Positions 55,182 through 63,948 of a stretch of DNA of 64,000 nucleotides are shown in pieces. Location: positions 18,295 to 82,294 of the forward strand of contig CAXTBN010000006.1 in NCBI GenBank assembly GCA_964242895.1, written 5' to 3'. The notes beneath the pieces were generated by a model that was given only the letters and a program-made list of their open reading frames with translations, was not told the origin of the DNA and did not search any database. Position 1 is the stretch's first letter. Every line of letters starts with the position of its first letter. The DNA comes from JASLDZ01 sp964242895 (GTDB taxonomy: Bacteria; Pseudomonadota; Alphaproteobacteria; Caulobacterales; Caulobacteraceae). The position numbers and the translations under genes were made by a program.

Positions 55182-57413
55182 GTGCAGCTTGAACGACGCC
55201 CCCGCCCAGAGTCGGCGGCCCGCCAGCAGGGCACACCCATTCCTGCTCCTGTGACGGCTGACCCGTTCCACGAACGGGAGCGGGTCCGTCCCATCCTCGT
55301 CATAGCACCGCTGTACCAGCGGCCCGACTTGGCCCTGCAGCTCGCCCAGTCGCTCATCAGCTGCACGGGGGAGCTGAGAGCGCTCAAGGCGGAGGTCGTG
55401 CTCTACAACGACTCTCCGGAGGACGCCGCCCTGGCGTCCGCCCTGGAGAGCCTCCTGCCGCGGCTTCGCAGGGCGACGACCTGCCGGCTCGAGACGGCCG
55501 AGAAGAACCTCGGCTTCGTGCAGACTGCCAACCTCGGCCTGGACGAAGCGCGGGCGCGGGGATTCGACGCCCTGCTGCTGAATTCCGACACGGTGCTGAC
55601 CCCCGGAGCACTCTCCGAGATGGCCCGCGTCTCGCGGCTCGACCCGATGATCGGCTTCGTGAACCCACGGTCCAACAACGCCACCCTGGCCACCCTGCCG
55701 TTCCAGGAGCGGTTCCGCCACCTCCGCCCGGCGGAGGCGCGCGCGGCCTGGGCGGAGCTGGCCCCCAGGCTTCCCGAGCTGAGCTACGTCCCGACGACGG
55801 TGGGCTTTTGCGCCCTGATCCGCTGGACCGTCCTGGCCCAGTTCGGCCTGCTCGACCCCATCTTCGGGCGCGGCTACAACGAGGAGAACGACCTCGCCAT
55901 GCGGGCGGGACGGCGCGGTTACCGCGCGGTGCTCGCCAACCACGCCTTCGTCTGGCACGAGGGCGGCGCCTCCTTCGGCAAGTCGGTCTCCTCGACCCTC
56001 GAGGACCGCAACCGCGCGATCCTCCTGCGGCGGTATCCTGAGTACCCCGGCCTGACCGAGGCCTATTTCGCATCGCCCGAGCAGAGGGCCGAGCTCCTGC
56101 TCGGAGCGACCCTTCCCGACGCGAGCGGCCGGTTGGACGTGGCGCTCGACTTCTCCAGCTTCCTGCCCGCCTACAACGGCACGTTCTCGGCCGGCGTGCA
56201 GCTCCTCGAGAAGGCGGCCACGCTCTGGCGAGAGCGCTTCAACCTGCACGTCCTCTGCTCGGAAGAGGTCTACGCCTTTCACGGCCTGAAGCGCTTCGGT
56301 GCGGAGCGTCGCGATCCGCACGGACCCGAGGTGTTCGCGGCGATCTTCCGCGTGGGCCAGCCTTACGACGCCGGCGCGGTGCAGCGGCTGGTCCTCAAGG
56401 GCGCCGCGGTCGGCGTCTACATGCTCGACACGATATCCATGGACTGCACCCAGCTGGCCGACCCTGGCGTGGTCAGGCTGTGGGCCTTCGTCTGCGAGCA
56501 GGCGGACTTCGTCGTCTCCACCAGCCGGCTGACCTTCGAGCAGCTGAGCCGCCGTTTCCGCCTGGGCCCGAGGGTGCGCCACCTCCGCAGTCTGCACTCC
56601 CTGGACCTGGACGACTACGGCCCTGGGCCCACGGCAGGCGAGGTCGCCCCGGTCCCGCCGGGCTACCTCTTGGTGATCGGCAACCACTACGCCCACAAGG
56701 ACGTGGCGCCCGCGGCCAACGCGCTCGCGGCGGCCGATCCCGACCGCACGGTGGTCGTCCTGGGTGCGGCGGCCGAGCCGGACCTCGGACCGCCGGACGA
56801 GGGCGTCCACGCGCCGCCGACGCTGGCGAGGCGGCCGAACCTGATCGCGCTGAAGGCGGGCGCCCTCTCGCCCGCGCAGGTTTCGGCGCTCTACGCGGGA
56901 GCCGCGGCGGTGGTCGCGCCAAGCCACTACGAAGGGTTCGGCATGCCCGTGCTGAACGCCCTCGCCGCACGCCGGCCCGTCCTGGTGCGCCCCCTGCCGG
57001 TGTTCCAGGAATTGCGCGAGCGGCTGGGCGGGGAGGCCAACCTTCACGTCTTCCTCACCAGCGAGGAGCTCGTCGCATTGGCGGCGTCCCGGCCCGTGTG
57101 GTCGCAGGAGGGCGCCTCGCCGGGCGTGCCGGGCGACGGCGACCGCATGGCGCGTGAGATCGGCGAGGCGGTCGACAGCGCCATCGCCGCCGTCGACTAC
57201 GCACGCATCGTGCACCGCATCGCCACCGTACCGGGGGTGGCCGCTGCGCCCGCCGCGTCTTCCGCGCCGGCCACGCCGGAGGCGTTCGTCGCCCGCGCCG
57301 TCGCCCGGCGGGTCGAGGGCTGGACGAAGGCCGTGGTTTCCACACCGGGCGTCATGCTCGTGCTGCGTGCGATCGTGCGGAGCGTCCGCCGCCTCGTCGG
57401 GCGTCCGCGTTGA
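55182..57413 (+). CDS. Two-domain glycosyltransferase (GT2 + GT4)
   Basis: This 743-residue protein joins an inverting GT2 domain to a retaining GT4 domain. The GT2 part (about residues 35-300) has LYNDSPEDAAL, a nucleotide/metal motif NSD at 134-136 and the ED motif in YNEENDLAMRAG at 232-242. The GT4 part (about 300-690) has LLVIGNHYAHKDVAP and the donor motif YEGFGMPVLNALAARRPVL. It could add two sugars in sequence, or alternate to build a repeat. GTG 55182 is used, with GAGAAGA upstream. The next gene's TTG overlaps its stop. Confidence 0.9.
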   Translation: MQLERRPRPESAARQQGTPIPAPVTADPFHERERVRPILVIAPLYQRPDLALQLAQSLISCTGELRALKAEVVLYNDSPEDAALASALESLLPRLRRATTCRLETAEKNLGFVQTANLGLDEARARGFDALLLNSDTVLTPGALSEMARVSRLDPMIGFVNPRSNNATLATLPFQERFRHLRPAEARAAWAELAPRLPELSYVPTTVGFCALIRWTVLAQFGLLDPIFGRGYNEENDLAMRAGRRGYRAVLANHAFVWHEGGASFGKSVSSTLEDRNRAILLRRYPEYPGLTEAYFASPEQRAELLLGATLPDASGRLDVALDFSSFLPAYNGTFSAGVQLLEKAATLWRERFNLHVLCSEEVYAFHGLKRFGAERRDPHGPEVFAAIFRVGQPYDAGAVQRLVLKGAAVGVYMLDTISMDCTQLADPGVVRLWAFVCEQADFVVSTSRLTFEQLSRRFRLGPRVRHLRSLHSLDLDDYGPGPTAGEVAPVPPGYLLVIGNHYAHKDVAPAANALAAADPDRTVVVLGAAAEPDLGPPDEGVHAPPTLARRPNLIALKAGALSPAQVSALYAGAAAVVAPSHYEGFGMPVLNALAARRPVLVRPLPVFQELRERLGGEANLHVFLTSEELVALAASRPVWSQEGASPGVPGDGDRMAREIGEAVDSAIAAVDYARIVHRIATVPGVAAAPAASSAPATPEAFVARAVARRVEGWTKAVVSTPGVMLVLRAIVRSVRRLVGRPR

Positions 57414-59761
57414 CCTTGCCGGAGATCGAGGGCGCCTTCGACGGCGTGGCGGATGGGGCGCTGAAGGGCTGGGCGTGGCGGCCGGCCGAGGTCGAGGCGG
57501 TGGTCGAGGTCGAGGCCGTGGTCGACGGTGTCAGGCGATCGGTGACCCGGGCCGACACCTTCCGAGGCGATCTCGAGAGCGCCGGCAAGCGCGGCGGCTG
57601 GTGCGGCTTCTCCCTCCCGCTCGACGGCGCGTTCGGCGAGGTGCGGGTGCGCGCTCTCGGGCCGCAGGGCGCGATGGAGCTTCCGGGCGGCCCGATCTGG
57701 CTTGCGGCCGCGGGCGAGGATGACGCGCGGAGCTTCCGGACAGAGACGGGCGTCTGCGGTCGGCTGGACGAGCTCGGCCCCGCCGCCGCCGCCGGCTGGG
57801 CGCGCCGGCTGTCCGAGCCGATGCGGGGCGTCGAGCTGGAGCTGTGGGACGAGGACCGCCCGATCCTTCAGCTCACCGCCGACCGCTGGCGCAACGACTT
57901 GGAGGAGCGGACGCAGGGAGATGGCCGCTGGGGCTTCCAGGCTGCGCTGCCGACGAGCCTTCGCGACGGCCGCCCGCACCTTCTTGACCTGCGGCTCGCC
58001 GCGGGAGGCCCGTCGCTCCTTCCGCAGCCGATCCCGGTGATCTTCCCGGCGGAAGAGGGACCGGTCGCGCTCCCCGGCCAAGCCGCCACGCCGGCTCCGA
58101 CGCGCGCCACCGTCGGCGCCCGCCTTCGTCGGCGGCTCGGGCGGCCGTTCCTCTCCGTCGTGGTCAACTTTCACGACATGCGTCGGGAGGCGGAGCGAAC
58201 GCTGACGTCGCTCTCCCGCGCCTACCAGAGGGACGTCGACGACCTCGCCTACGAAGTCATCTGCGTCGACAACGGGTCGGACCCGCCGCTCGAGAAGGCC
58301 TGGGTCGAGAGCTTCGGCCGCGAGTTTCAGCTCTGGCGACCGGCGACGCCCAGCGCCTCACCCTGCGCGCCCATCAACGCCGCCGCCCGGATGGCGCGCG
58401 GACGCCACCTCGCGATCATGATCGACGGGGCTCACCTGCTCTCCCCAGGCGCCCTCGCGGAGGCGGCGGCGGTGCTGCGCCGCGAGCCGGAGGGGCTGGT
58501 CGCGCTCCGGCAGTGGTTCGTAGGCGGCGACCAGCGGTGGCTGGCCGAGGCAGGCTACAGCCGCGGACGCGAGGACGTGCTGTTCGCCCGCATCGGATGG
58601 CCCGCGGACGGTTACGGCATGTTCCGCATTGCGGCGCCGGTGAACGAGGGCCCCGATCCGTGGTTCGGCGGCGTGAGCGAGAGCAATTGCCTGTTCGTCC
58701 CCGCCCGCGTGTGGCGCGCCATCGACGGTTACGACGAGCGCTTCGACGCCGCGGGAGGCGAGTTCGCCAACCTCGACCTGCTGCGCCGCGCGGCGGACGC
58801 GGCGCGCGGGCCTGTGACCTGCCTGATCGGCGAGGCCAGCTTCCACCAGTTTCACAGCGGCACGACCACCAACGTCTCCAACCTAGAGAAGGAACGGCGC
58901 GTCCAGGGCTACGCGCGACGTTACGCCGAGCTCCGTGGCGGGCCTTTCGATGCCGTGCCTGCGACGGACGTCCGCCTGACGGGCGCGGTCCGGACCAAGC
59001 TGATGATCGGCTTGCGCCAACGGCCGACCTACCCCGCTCCCCTCGGGGTCACGGCCCGGGCGCGCCCGGGCGGACGCCCGGAGCTGTTCGACGACGGGGC
59101 GGAGACGCACCTGCGGTCGGCCTACGCCGAGCTCGGCCTGCACGAGACCACCCGCTGGCTGGGCGAGCCCGTCCGTTTGGCGCCGACCGACCTGGTCGCG
59201 CTCCAGGAACTGATCGGGGAGACGCGCCCGGACCGCATCGTCCTCACCGGCGGCGACAAGGGCCTCGTTCTCTTCGTCCGTTCGCTTCTCGGGCTGCTGT
59301 CGCTGGACGAGGCCCGCATCGTCCTGGTCTCTCGCCAGCCGCCGTCATGGGCCCTTCCGGACGGCGTCCAGCTGATCCTCGCCGATCCGCACGCAGCCGC
59401 GACGCCGCGGCAGGTCGCGCAGGCGCTCGGCACCGTCGAGCGCGTGCTGGTGCTGTTCGACCCGCCGGACCGCCCCGGCCCCGCAACCGCCGAGCTGGCG
59501 CGCTACGCCGAGCTGGTGAGCTACGGCTCCTACATCGTCTATCTGCGCTCGGCGCTGGGGCAGCCGTGGCTGGGCTACTCGACCCGCTGGCCCTGGACCG
59601 CGATCCGCGCGCTCACCGAGCCGGGGCGCGCGTTCGCCGTGGACCACCGTTTCGACAGCCACCTCGTCACCAGCTGTCCGTCGGGCTTCATCCGCCGGAT
59701 CGGCGGACTCATGGAGCTCGCGGACCTGCAGCCGGCGCTCGACGAGCTGGACGGCCTCTAG
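57410..59761 (+). CDS. GT2 with tandem N-terminal beta-domains and degenerate CmcI-like C-terminal domain
   Basis: This 783-residue protein has three parts. Residues 8-70 and 116-181 are two homologous beta-rich units, each with a GW-A motif, a later AD-x-x-R-x-DLE and a final GF. A GT2 domain follows (about 245-540), with FLSVVVNFHDMR, VICVDNGSDPP and Asp339-Gly-Ala in place of the usual DxD. The last 190 residues resemble the cephalosporin-hydroxylase/CmcI SAM fold (TRWLGEPVRLAPTDLVALQE), but the SAM-binding and DSDHS-like metal motifs are altered, so this part may not catalyse. It starts at TTG 57410, overlapping the preceding TGA. Confidence 0.85.
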   Translation: MTLPEIEGAFDGVADGALKGWAWRPAEVEAVVEVEAVVDGVRRSVTRADTFRGDLESAGKRGGWCGFSLPLDGAFGEVRVRALGPQGAMELPGGPIWLAAAGEDDARSFRTETGVCGRLDELGPAAAAGWARRLSEPMRGVELELWDEDRPILQLTADRWRNDLEERTQGDGRWGFQAALPTSLRDGRPHLLDLRLAAGGPSLLPQPIPVIFPAEEGPVALPGQAATPAPTRATVGARLRRRLGRPFLSVVVNFHDMRREAERTLTSLSRAYQRDVDDLAYEVICVDNGSDPPLEKAWVESFGREFQLWRPATPSASPCAPINAAARMARGRHLAIMIDGAHLLSPGALAEAAAVLRREPEGLVALRQWFVGGDQRWLAEAGYSRGREDVLFARIGWPADGYGMFRIAAPVNEGPDPWFGGVSESNCLFVPARVWRAIDGYDERFDAAGGEFANLDLLRRAADAARGPVTCLIGEASFHQFHSGTTTNVSNLEKERRVQGYARRYAELRGGPFDAVPATDVRLTGAVRTKLMIGLRQRPTYPAPLGVTARARPGGRPELFDDGAETHLRSAYAELGLHETTRWLGEPVRLAPTDLVALQELIGETRPDRIVLTGGDKGLVLFVRSLLGLLSLDEARIVLVSRQPPSWALPDGVQLILADPHAAATPRQVAQALGTVERVLVLFDPPDRPGPATAELARYAELVSYGSYIVYLRSALGQPWLGYSTRWPWTAIRALTEPGRAFAVDHRFDSHLVTSCPSGFIRRIGGLMELADLQPALDELDGL

Positions 59762-59774
59762 AGGAGCTTGCGCC

Positions 59775-60659
59775 CTGTACCGGTTCTGGAACCGCTTCAT
59801 CGGCCCCCTGGTCGAGACCGTGAAGCCTGCAATCATCCTGGAGGTCGGAGCCGACTTCGGGTGGAACACGCGCCACCTGCTGGCCTACTGCCGCGCCTCA
59901 GGCTGCCGGCTGGACATCGTCGATCCGGCTCCGCGCGCCGAACTGGCCGAAGTGCTGGCGCCGTACGGGCCCGAGTACACGCACGTCGCGCTGAAGAGCG
60001 TCGACGCCATCCCGCAGCTCGCCACGCCCGACCTCGCGCTGATCGACGGCGATCACAACTGGCACACCGTGCGCACCGAACTCGCGCTTGTGTTCGGCAA
60101 GGCGTCGCAGACGGGGGCGGTCCCGCCGGTCACCCTCTTCCACGACGTCGCGTGGCCCTACGCCCGGCGCGACATGTACTACGACCCGGAAGCCTTCCCG
60201 CCCGAGCACCGACGCCCTTACGCCTATCTCGGCCTTCGTCCCGGAGAGCCCGGCCTGGTCGAGGGCGGCATGAACGCGATGCTGGCCAACGCGCTGGAGG
60301 AGGGAGGGCCGAGGAACGGCGTGCTCACGGCCATACAGGACTTCCTGGCCGAGACGCCGGGCGCCTTCGATTTCCACGTCCTGCCGTTCTTCAACGGACT
60401 GGGCGTCCTGATCCCCGCCGCGCGGCGCACGGCCGAGCTCGAGCGGCTGGTGTCGAGCTTCACCGAAGCGCCGTCGCTGCTGGAGACCGTCAAAGAGCTC
60501 GAGCTGCAGCACATGCAGGCGCGCACCGAGATGGCGCAGTTGCGCGAAGCCCTGACGCGTCGCACCGACGCCCTGAAGCGGGCGCGGGCGCTGCTGGAGG
60601 AGCGCGCCGGCCGGATCGCCGCGCTCGAAGCGGACGGCGCCTCCACGACCTCCGGCTAG
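59775..60659 (+). CDS. Class I SAM-dependent methyltransferase, apparent CTG start
   Basis: This protein of about 294 residues belongs to the Methyltransf_24-like group often found in glycan clusters. The SAM motif is ILEVGADFGWNTRHLL, the metal/acid motif ALIDGDHNWHTV, and FHDVAWPYARRDMYYDPE is characteristic. The C terminus (from about residue 230) is a coiled coil. The first ordinary start, GTG 59820, has no ribosome-binding site and removes the conserved lead-in YRFWNRFIGPLVETV. CTG 59775 lies eight bases after GAGGAG and restores it, so I use it. It probably O-methylates a sugar of the glycan. Its stop overlaps the convergent PhyH gene's stop by four bases. Confidence 0.82.
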   Translation: MYRFWNRFIGPLVETVKPAIILEVGADFGWNTRHLLAYCRASGCRLDIVDPAPRAELAEVLAPYGPEYTHVALKSVDAIPQLATPDLALIDGDHNWHTVRTELALVFGKASQTGAVPPVTLFHDVAWPYARRDMYYDPEAFPPEHRRPYAYLGLRPGEPGLVEGGMNAMLANALEEGGPRNGVLTAIQDFLAETPGAFDFHVLPFFNGLGVLIPAARRTAELERLVSSFTEAPSLLETVKELELQHMQARTEMAQLREALTRRTDALKRARALLEERAGRIAALEADGASTTSG

Positions 60660-61702
60660 CGCCGGAGCGAGAGCGGCGCTTGGTCCAGCGGGAAGCACGA
60701 GCCGGCGAACATCCACGTCTCGATGGCCAGCCGCTCGCGCGTCATGCCGGGCCGAACGCCGGTGCGGTGCAGCAGCAGATGGTCGAAGAAGAGCGCGTCG
60801 CCCGGTGCGAACACCGGGCTGACGGTCGGCGTCTCGCGCGCTGCGTCCTGCACCACGCCGTCGCCCACGGCCCAGTCGAAGTAGGAGCCGCGCGTGCCGG
60901 TCTCGAACAGGCCCGCGGCGCGGCGTGGAAAGATCTCTAGGCCCGGCGCGTCCACCCCGCAGTCCGACAGGGACAGCCAGCAGTTCACAGAACGGATGCC
61001 GAGGCCCAGGAACGCTCCGTCCTGGTGCCAGCCCGTGCCGCTGTCCGCCGGCACTCGCCGTAGGGTGGACTTGCGCACGGAGAGGAACGGCTCCTCGCCC
61101 AGGTAGTCGGCGACCGCCGAGACCGCACCGCAGCGGTGCAGCACGGCGATCAGCTCGGAGAGCGCGCGGGGCGAGTCGGGCGTCAGCACGCCGCCGCCGT
61201 CGAGGGTGAACTCGCGGCTGGCGGCGATCTCCTGGTCGATGGCGCTGGAGGAGCGGTAGGGGGCGTACCAGGGCGTGTCGACGCCCTCCGCCCCGCCATG
61301 GTGCCAAGCGCGGGCCGCCTCGAAAGCGCGATCGACCGCCTCCACGAGCCGGGCCACGTCGGGCGCGTCCACCAGCCCGCGGACCAGGAGGCAGCCGTGA
61401 TGCAGGATCGCCCCGCCCATCACCGCGCCGGTGAGCCCGTCCGCATCGATCTCCGGCACGGCCCCGCGCAGGCTCGGGAACGGATCCGGCAGGCCGGGCG
61501 GCCAAGGCTCGGCCGCGCGGCCCGGCGTGAACGCCTCGCGCCGCCAGCGCGCGGTCTCCGCGTAGAGCGCCGCATCCTTGTCCAGCGCCCGCTCGGCGAG
61601 CGCGACCGCTTCGTCGTGGCGGCCCTCGCCCGCGAGCCGCCGCGCGCGCGCCGCCGTGGCTCTGGCCGGAGCGAAGAAGTCGCGTACGAACTGCAAGGTC
61701 AA
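60656..61702 (-). CDS. PhyH-type Fe(II)/2-oxoglutarate dioxygenase
   Basis: This protein of about 348 residues has a double-stranded beta-helix oxygenase fold of the phytanoyl-CoA dioxygenase family. The iron ligands are His226 and Asp228 (GWHQDGAFL) and a distal His312 (LLHRTGVRPG), with an arginine in the following TRERLAIETW to hold 2-oxoglutarate. The first 60 residues form a TPR-like helical hairpin (GRHDEAVALAERALDKDA). TTG 61702 has AGAGAGG upstream; TTG 61723 is also possible. In this setting it probably hydroxylates a sugar, lipid or small molecule linked to the glycan. Confidence 0.85.
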   Translation of the reverse strand: MTLQFVRDFFAPARATAARARRLAGEGRHDEAVALAERALDKDAALYAETARWRREAFTPGRAAEPWPPGLPDPFPSLRGAVPEIDADGLTGAVMGGAILHHGCLLVRGLVDAPDVARLVEAVDRAFEAARAWHHGGAEGVDTPWYAPYRSSSAIDQEIAASREFTLDGGGVLTPDSPRALSELIAVLHRCGAVSAVADYLGEEPFLSVRKSTLRRVPADSGTGWHQDGAFLGLGIRSVNCWLSLSDCGVDAPGLEIFPRRAAGLFETGTRGSYFDWAVGDGVVQDAARETPTVSPVFAPGDALFFDHLLLHRTGVRPGMTRERLAIETWMFAGSCFPLDQAPLSLRR

Positions 61703-61762
61703 ACTGCCTCTCTTCCGGGCCAAACCTACGCGCGCGGCGAGCGCGCCGCCAGACGAGGCCGT

Positions 61763-62830
61763 TCAATCGGGATCGAGCGCCGCCTCCTCGCACACGACGT
61801 CCGTCGCCGCCCGGGCGCCCGCGAGCCAGCCGGCGTCGGTCGCTGGAGCCGCGGCCGGGGCGGGCGTCGGCTCCCCCGGAGCTTCGACGAAGTGGCGGAA
61901 GAACAGCCGCATCACATGGTCGACGCCTTCGGGCGTCACCGAGCGCAGATCCTCGGCGAAGTAGGCGCCGCGAGCCGCGGGTGAGGTGATCACCTCGTAG
62001 GAGGGGAAGTAGGCCACGCCCGCGCGCCGCGTCGCCGTCTCCGCCGCGACGCGGAGCACCGCCTTGGACCAGGTTGTGGACGTCCACACGTGTCGCGGCT
62101 CCGCGGTGGCGGCCAGCGGCACCGGCGAGACGGTCAGGACGACGCGCAGCGCCGGGTTCACGGCCCGGGCCTCCTCGATCAGCGCCTCCAGGTCGGCGGA
62201 CGTCTCGTCCGCGTCCAGGTTGCGGAACGCGTGGCGGTCGGGGTCGAACTCGCCCGCCAGCACGCCCGGGCAGACCGGGAACACCGCCCCGTCGACGCGC
62301 GAGACCCAGCACTCCGTCAGGCCGAGCGTGAAGACCAGCACGTCCGCCGACTCGAACATGGCCCGGACGGCGGCGAGGTGGCGGACCCGGTCGGCCTCCA
62401 GCTCCTCGCGGGTCGCGAAGCCGCCCGGCTGCACCGCGGGCCGGAACGGGTCGAAGGCGCGGCCGCCCTCGCCGAGCCAGACGTCCTCGGCGGGCGCGAA
62501 CCGGCCGTAGGCGCGACGCAGGAGCTGCAGGGCTTGCCGCGGCGTGTACAGGTTGCCGTAGCGCGCCGTGTACACGCCGTAGCCGAACGCCTCGGCGGTC
62601 TCCGGCGGCAGGATGGGGTGGGCGCTCTCGGTGACCAGCGGGCGGAAGCCCCGCGCCCGGAGGCCTCGACCGATGTGCTGCGCGAAGCAGCTGCCGGCGG
62701 TCGCCACCCGGTCGCTCGCCGCAATGCGGAAGGGGACGGGACCCACGGGGTCGATCTCGCCCGGAGGCGTCGCGGCCATGGCGGCGCGCCAGCGTCGGGC
62801 GGGGGGCGTGTCCCGGTACGGGTGGCTCAC
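61763..62830 (-). CDS. GSCFA-domain protein
   Basis: This 355-residue protein carries the diagnostic AGSCFAQHIGRGL motif near residue 45 and other GSCFA features, including FTLGLTECW and VLTVSPVPLAAT. GSCFA proteins have an SGNH-like fold, with the serine of GSCFA as candidate nucleophile, and occur in polysaccharide loci. An acyl-transfer or esterase role on the glycan is plausible but unproven. It starts at GTG 62830, overlapping the upstream SGNH-like gene's stop by four bases. Confidence 0.88.
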   Translation of the reverse strand: MSHPYRDTPPARRWRAAMAATPPGEIDPVGPVPFRIAASDRVATAGSCFAQHIGRGLRARGFRPLVTESAHPILPPETAEAFGYGVYTARYGNLYTPRQALQLLRRAYGRFAPAEDVWLGEGGRAFDPFRPAVQPGGFATREELEADRVRHLAAVRAMFESADVLVFTLGLTECWVSRVDGAVFPVCPGVLAGEFDPDRHAFRNLDADETSADLEALIEEARAVNPALRVVLTVSPVPLAATAEPRHVWTSTTWSKAVLRVAAETATRRAGVAYFPSYEVITSPAARGAYFAEDLRSVTPEGVDHVMRLFFRHFVEAPGEPTPAPAAAPATDAGWLAGARAATDVVCEEAALDPD

Positions 62831-63585
62831 GGCGCGACTCCGACCACGTTCAGCATCAGCCGCCCGTAGCCGGCCCCGGCGTGCAGCCCGTCGCCGTCCA
62901 GCTCGGGCCTCAGAAAACCCTCGGCGTCGAGGGCGGTGTCGGGCGGCCAGGCGAACGTCCAGCCGAGCCGGAGGCTCTCCGCCTCGATCATCTCACAGTG
63001 TAGCCGCCACAGCTTGAGCCGCAGCCAGCGCGGCGCGATCACCTGCTCCCGGCCCGGAAAATAGTCCCAGGGCACGAAGGGCGCGATCCGTTCGGCGTCC
63101 GCCAGGGGCGGCGGCGGCGCGAGCTGGACGACGGGGCCGCGCGCCACCTTCGCGAGCGCCTCCATCAGTGCGAAGAACTCGCCGGCGATGGCCGCCAGCG
63201 CCGCCCGCACCCCATCGGCCGGAACCAGCTCGCGCGTATCGCCCAGCGGCAGCTTCGGCCGGCTCGGCAGCACGAAGTCGAAGGCCCGAGGATGTTCGGC
63301 CAAGCCGAGCACGGTGTGAGCCGAGCCGCCGATGCAGGAGACGACCCGCGCGCCGCGCGCGATCCTCCGCCGCACCGGCTCGCTGTAGCGCACCTCGTCG
63401 TCGTCGCGCAGCACCGCGCCGGGCTCCACCCAGAACGACACCACGTCGAAGCGTGCGGGATCGCGCGGCAGGGCGTCCGCGACGGCTTTCACGTGGCTGT
63501 GCCCGATGGCGAAGACCGGTTCGATCAGCGTTTTCGCGTCGCCGTCGCGGCGCGAGAAGGCGACAAGCTGCCGAAACCGATCCAT
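62827..63585 (-). CDS. SGNH-like hydrolase family protein
   Basis: I assign this 252-residue protein with modest certainty. The N-terminal AIGHSHVKAVADAL (Ser30) sits where SGNH enzymes have their GDS block, SCIGGSAH may be block II, and GDGLHAGAGYG near the C terminus gives a block-V-like Asp-x-x-His. There is no signal peptide. It is coupled to the GSCFA gene, which suggests that the two act together on the glycan, for example one adding and one removing acyl groups. Beyond this I do not recognise the family. Confidence 0.6.
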   Translation of the reverse strand: MDRFRQLVAFSRRDGDAKTLIEPVFAIGHSHVKAVADALPRDPARFDVVSFWVEPGAVLRDDDEVRYSEPVRRRIARGARVVSCIGGSAHTVLGLAEHPRAFDFVLPSRPKLPLGDTRELVPADGVRAALAAIAGEFFALMEALAKVARGPVVQLAPPPPLADAERIAPFVPWDYFPGREQVIAPRWLRLKLWRLHCEMIEAESLRLGWTFAWPPDTALDAEGFLRPELDGDGLHAGAGYGRLMLNVVGVAP

Positions 63586-63619
63586 GCGCTACTGTGCCAT
63601 GTTCCCGCGAGGCCGCCAC

Positions 63620-63948
63620 TCCGGGCGGCCAGGGCAAGTGAGGGCGCGGCTCAACGTTCTCGAGGCGCGACGTACCGCGCTGGAGCAGGAGCTCGAGGGC
63701 GGAGCCAGTCGACACGGGTTTGGTGCTGCACCCGGCCGGCCCAGCGCTTCCGGGCCTTGGCCGAGCAGCTGAACACCGTCCTCGCGCTGGAGCACACCTA
63801 GAGCGGCGCGCCGCGCGCGAAGCGTTCCGGGCCTTGATCCGCAAGGTGGTGGTGACGCCGCTGCCGGAGCGCGGCCGGTGTGAGGTGACGGCCGTCACCG
63901 AGCTCGCCGCCCTCGTCTCGGAAGGCGGCGGCGGTCGTATCAAATCGT
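63620..63948 (+). pseudogene. C-terminal remnant of a serine recombinase, frameshifted
   Basis: Pieces of a large serine recombinase tail appear in all three forward frames. RARLNVLEARRTALEQELEG is read near 63638-63700, VLHP near 63720, RFRALAEQLNTVLALEHT near 63741-63801, and ERRAAREAFRALIRKVVVTP from about 63801, continuing to LAALVSEGG. Together they reproduce the coiled coil and C-terminal end typical of the family, so at least two frameshifts have occurred. No catalytic domain is present upstream. The remnant ends directly at the tRNA 3' end, the expected junction of an integrated element. Confidence 0.75.
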
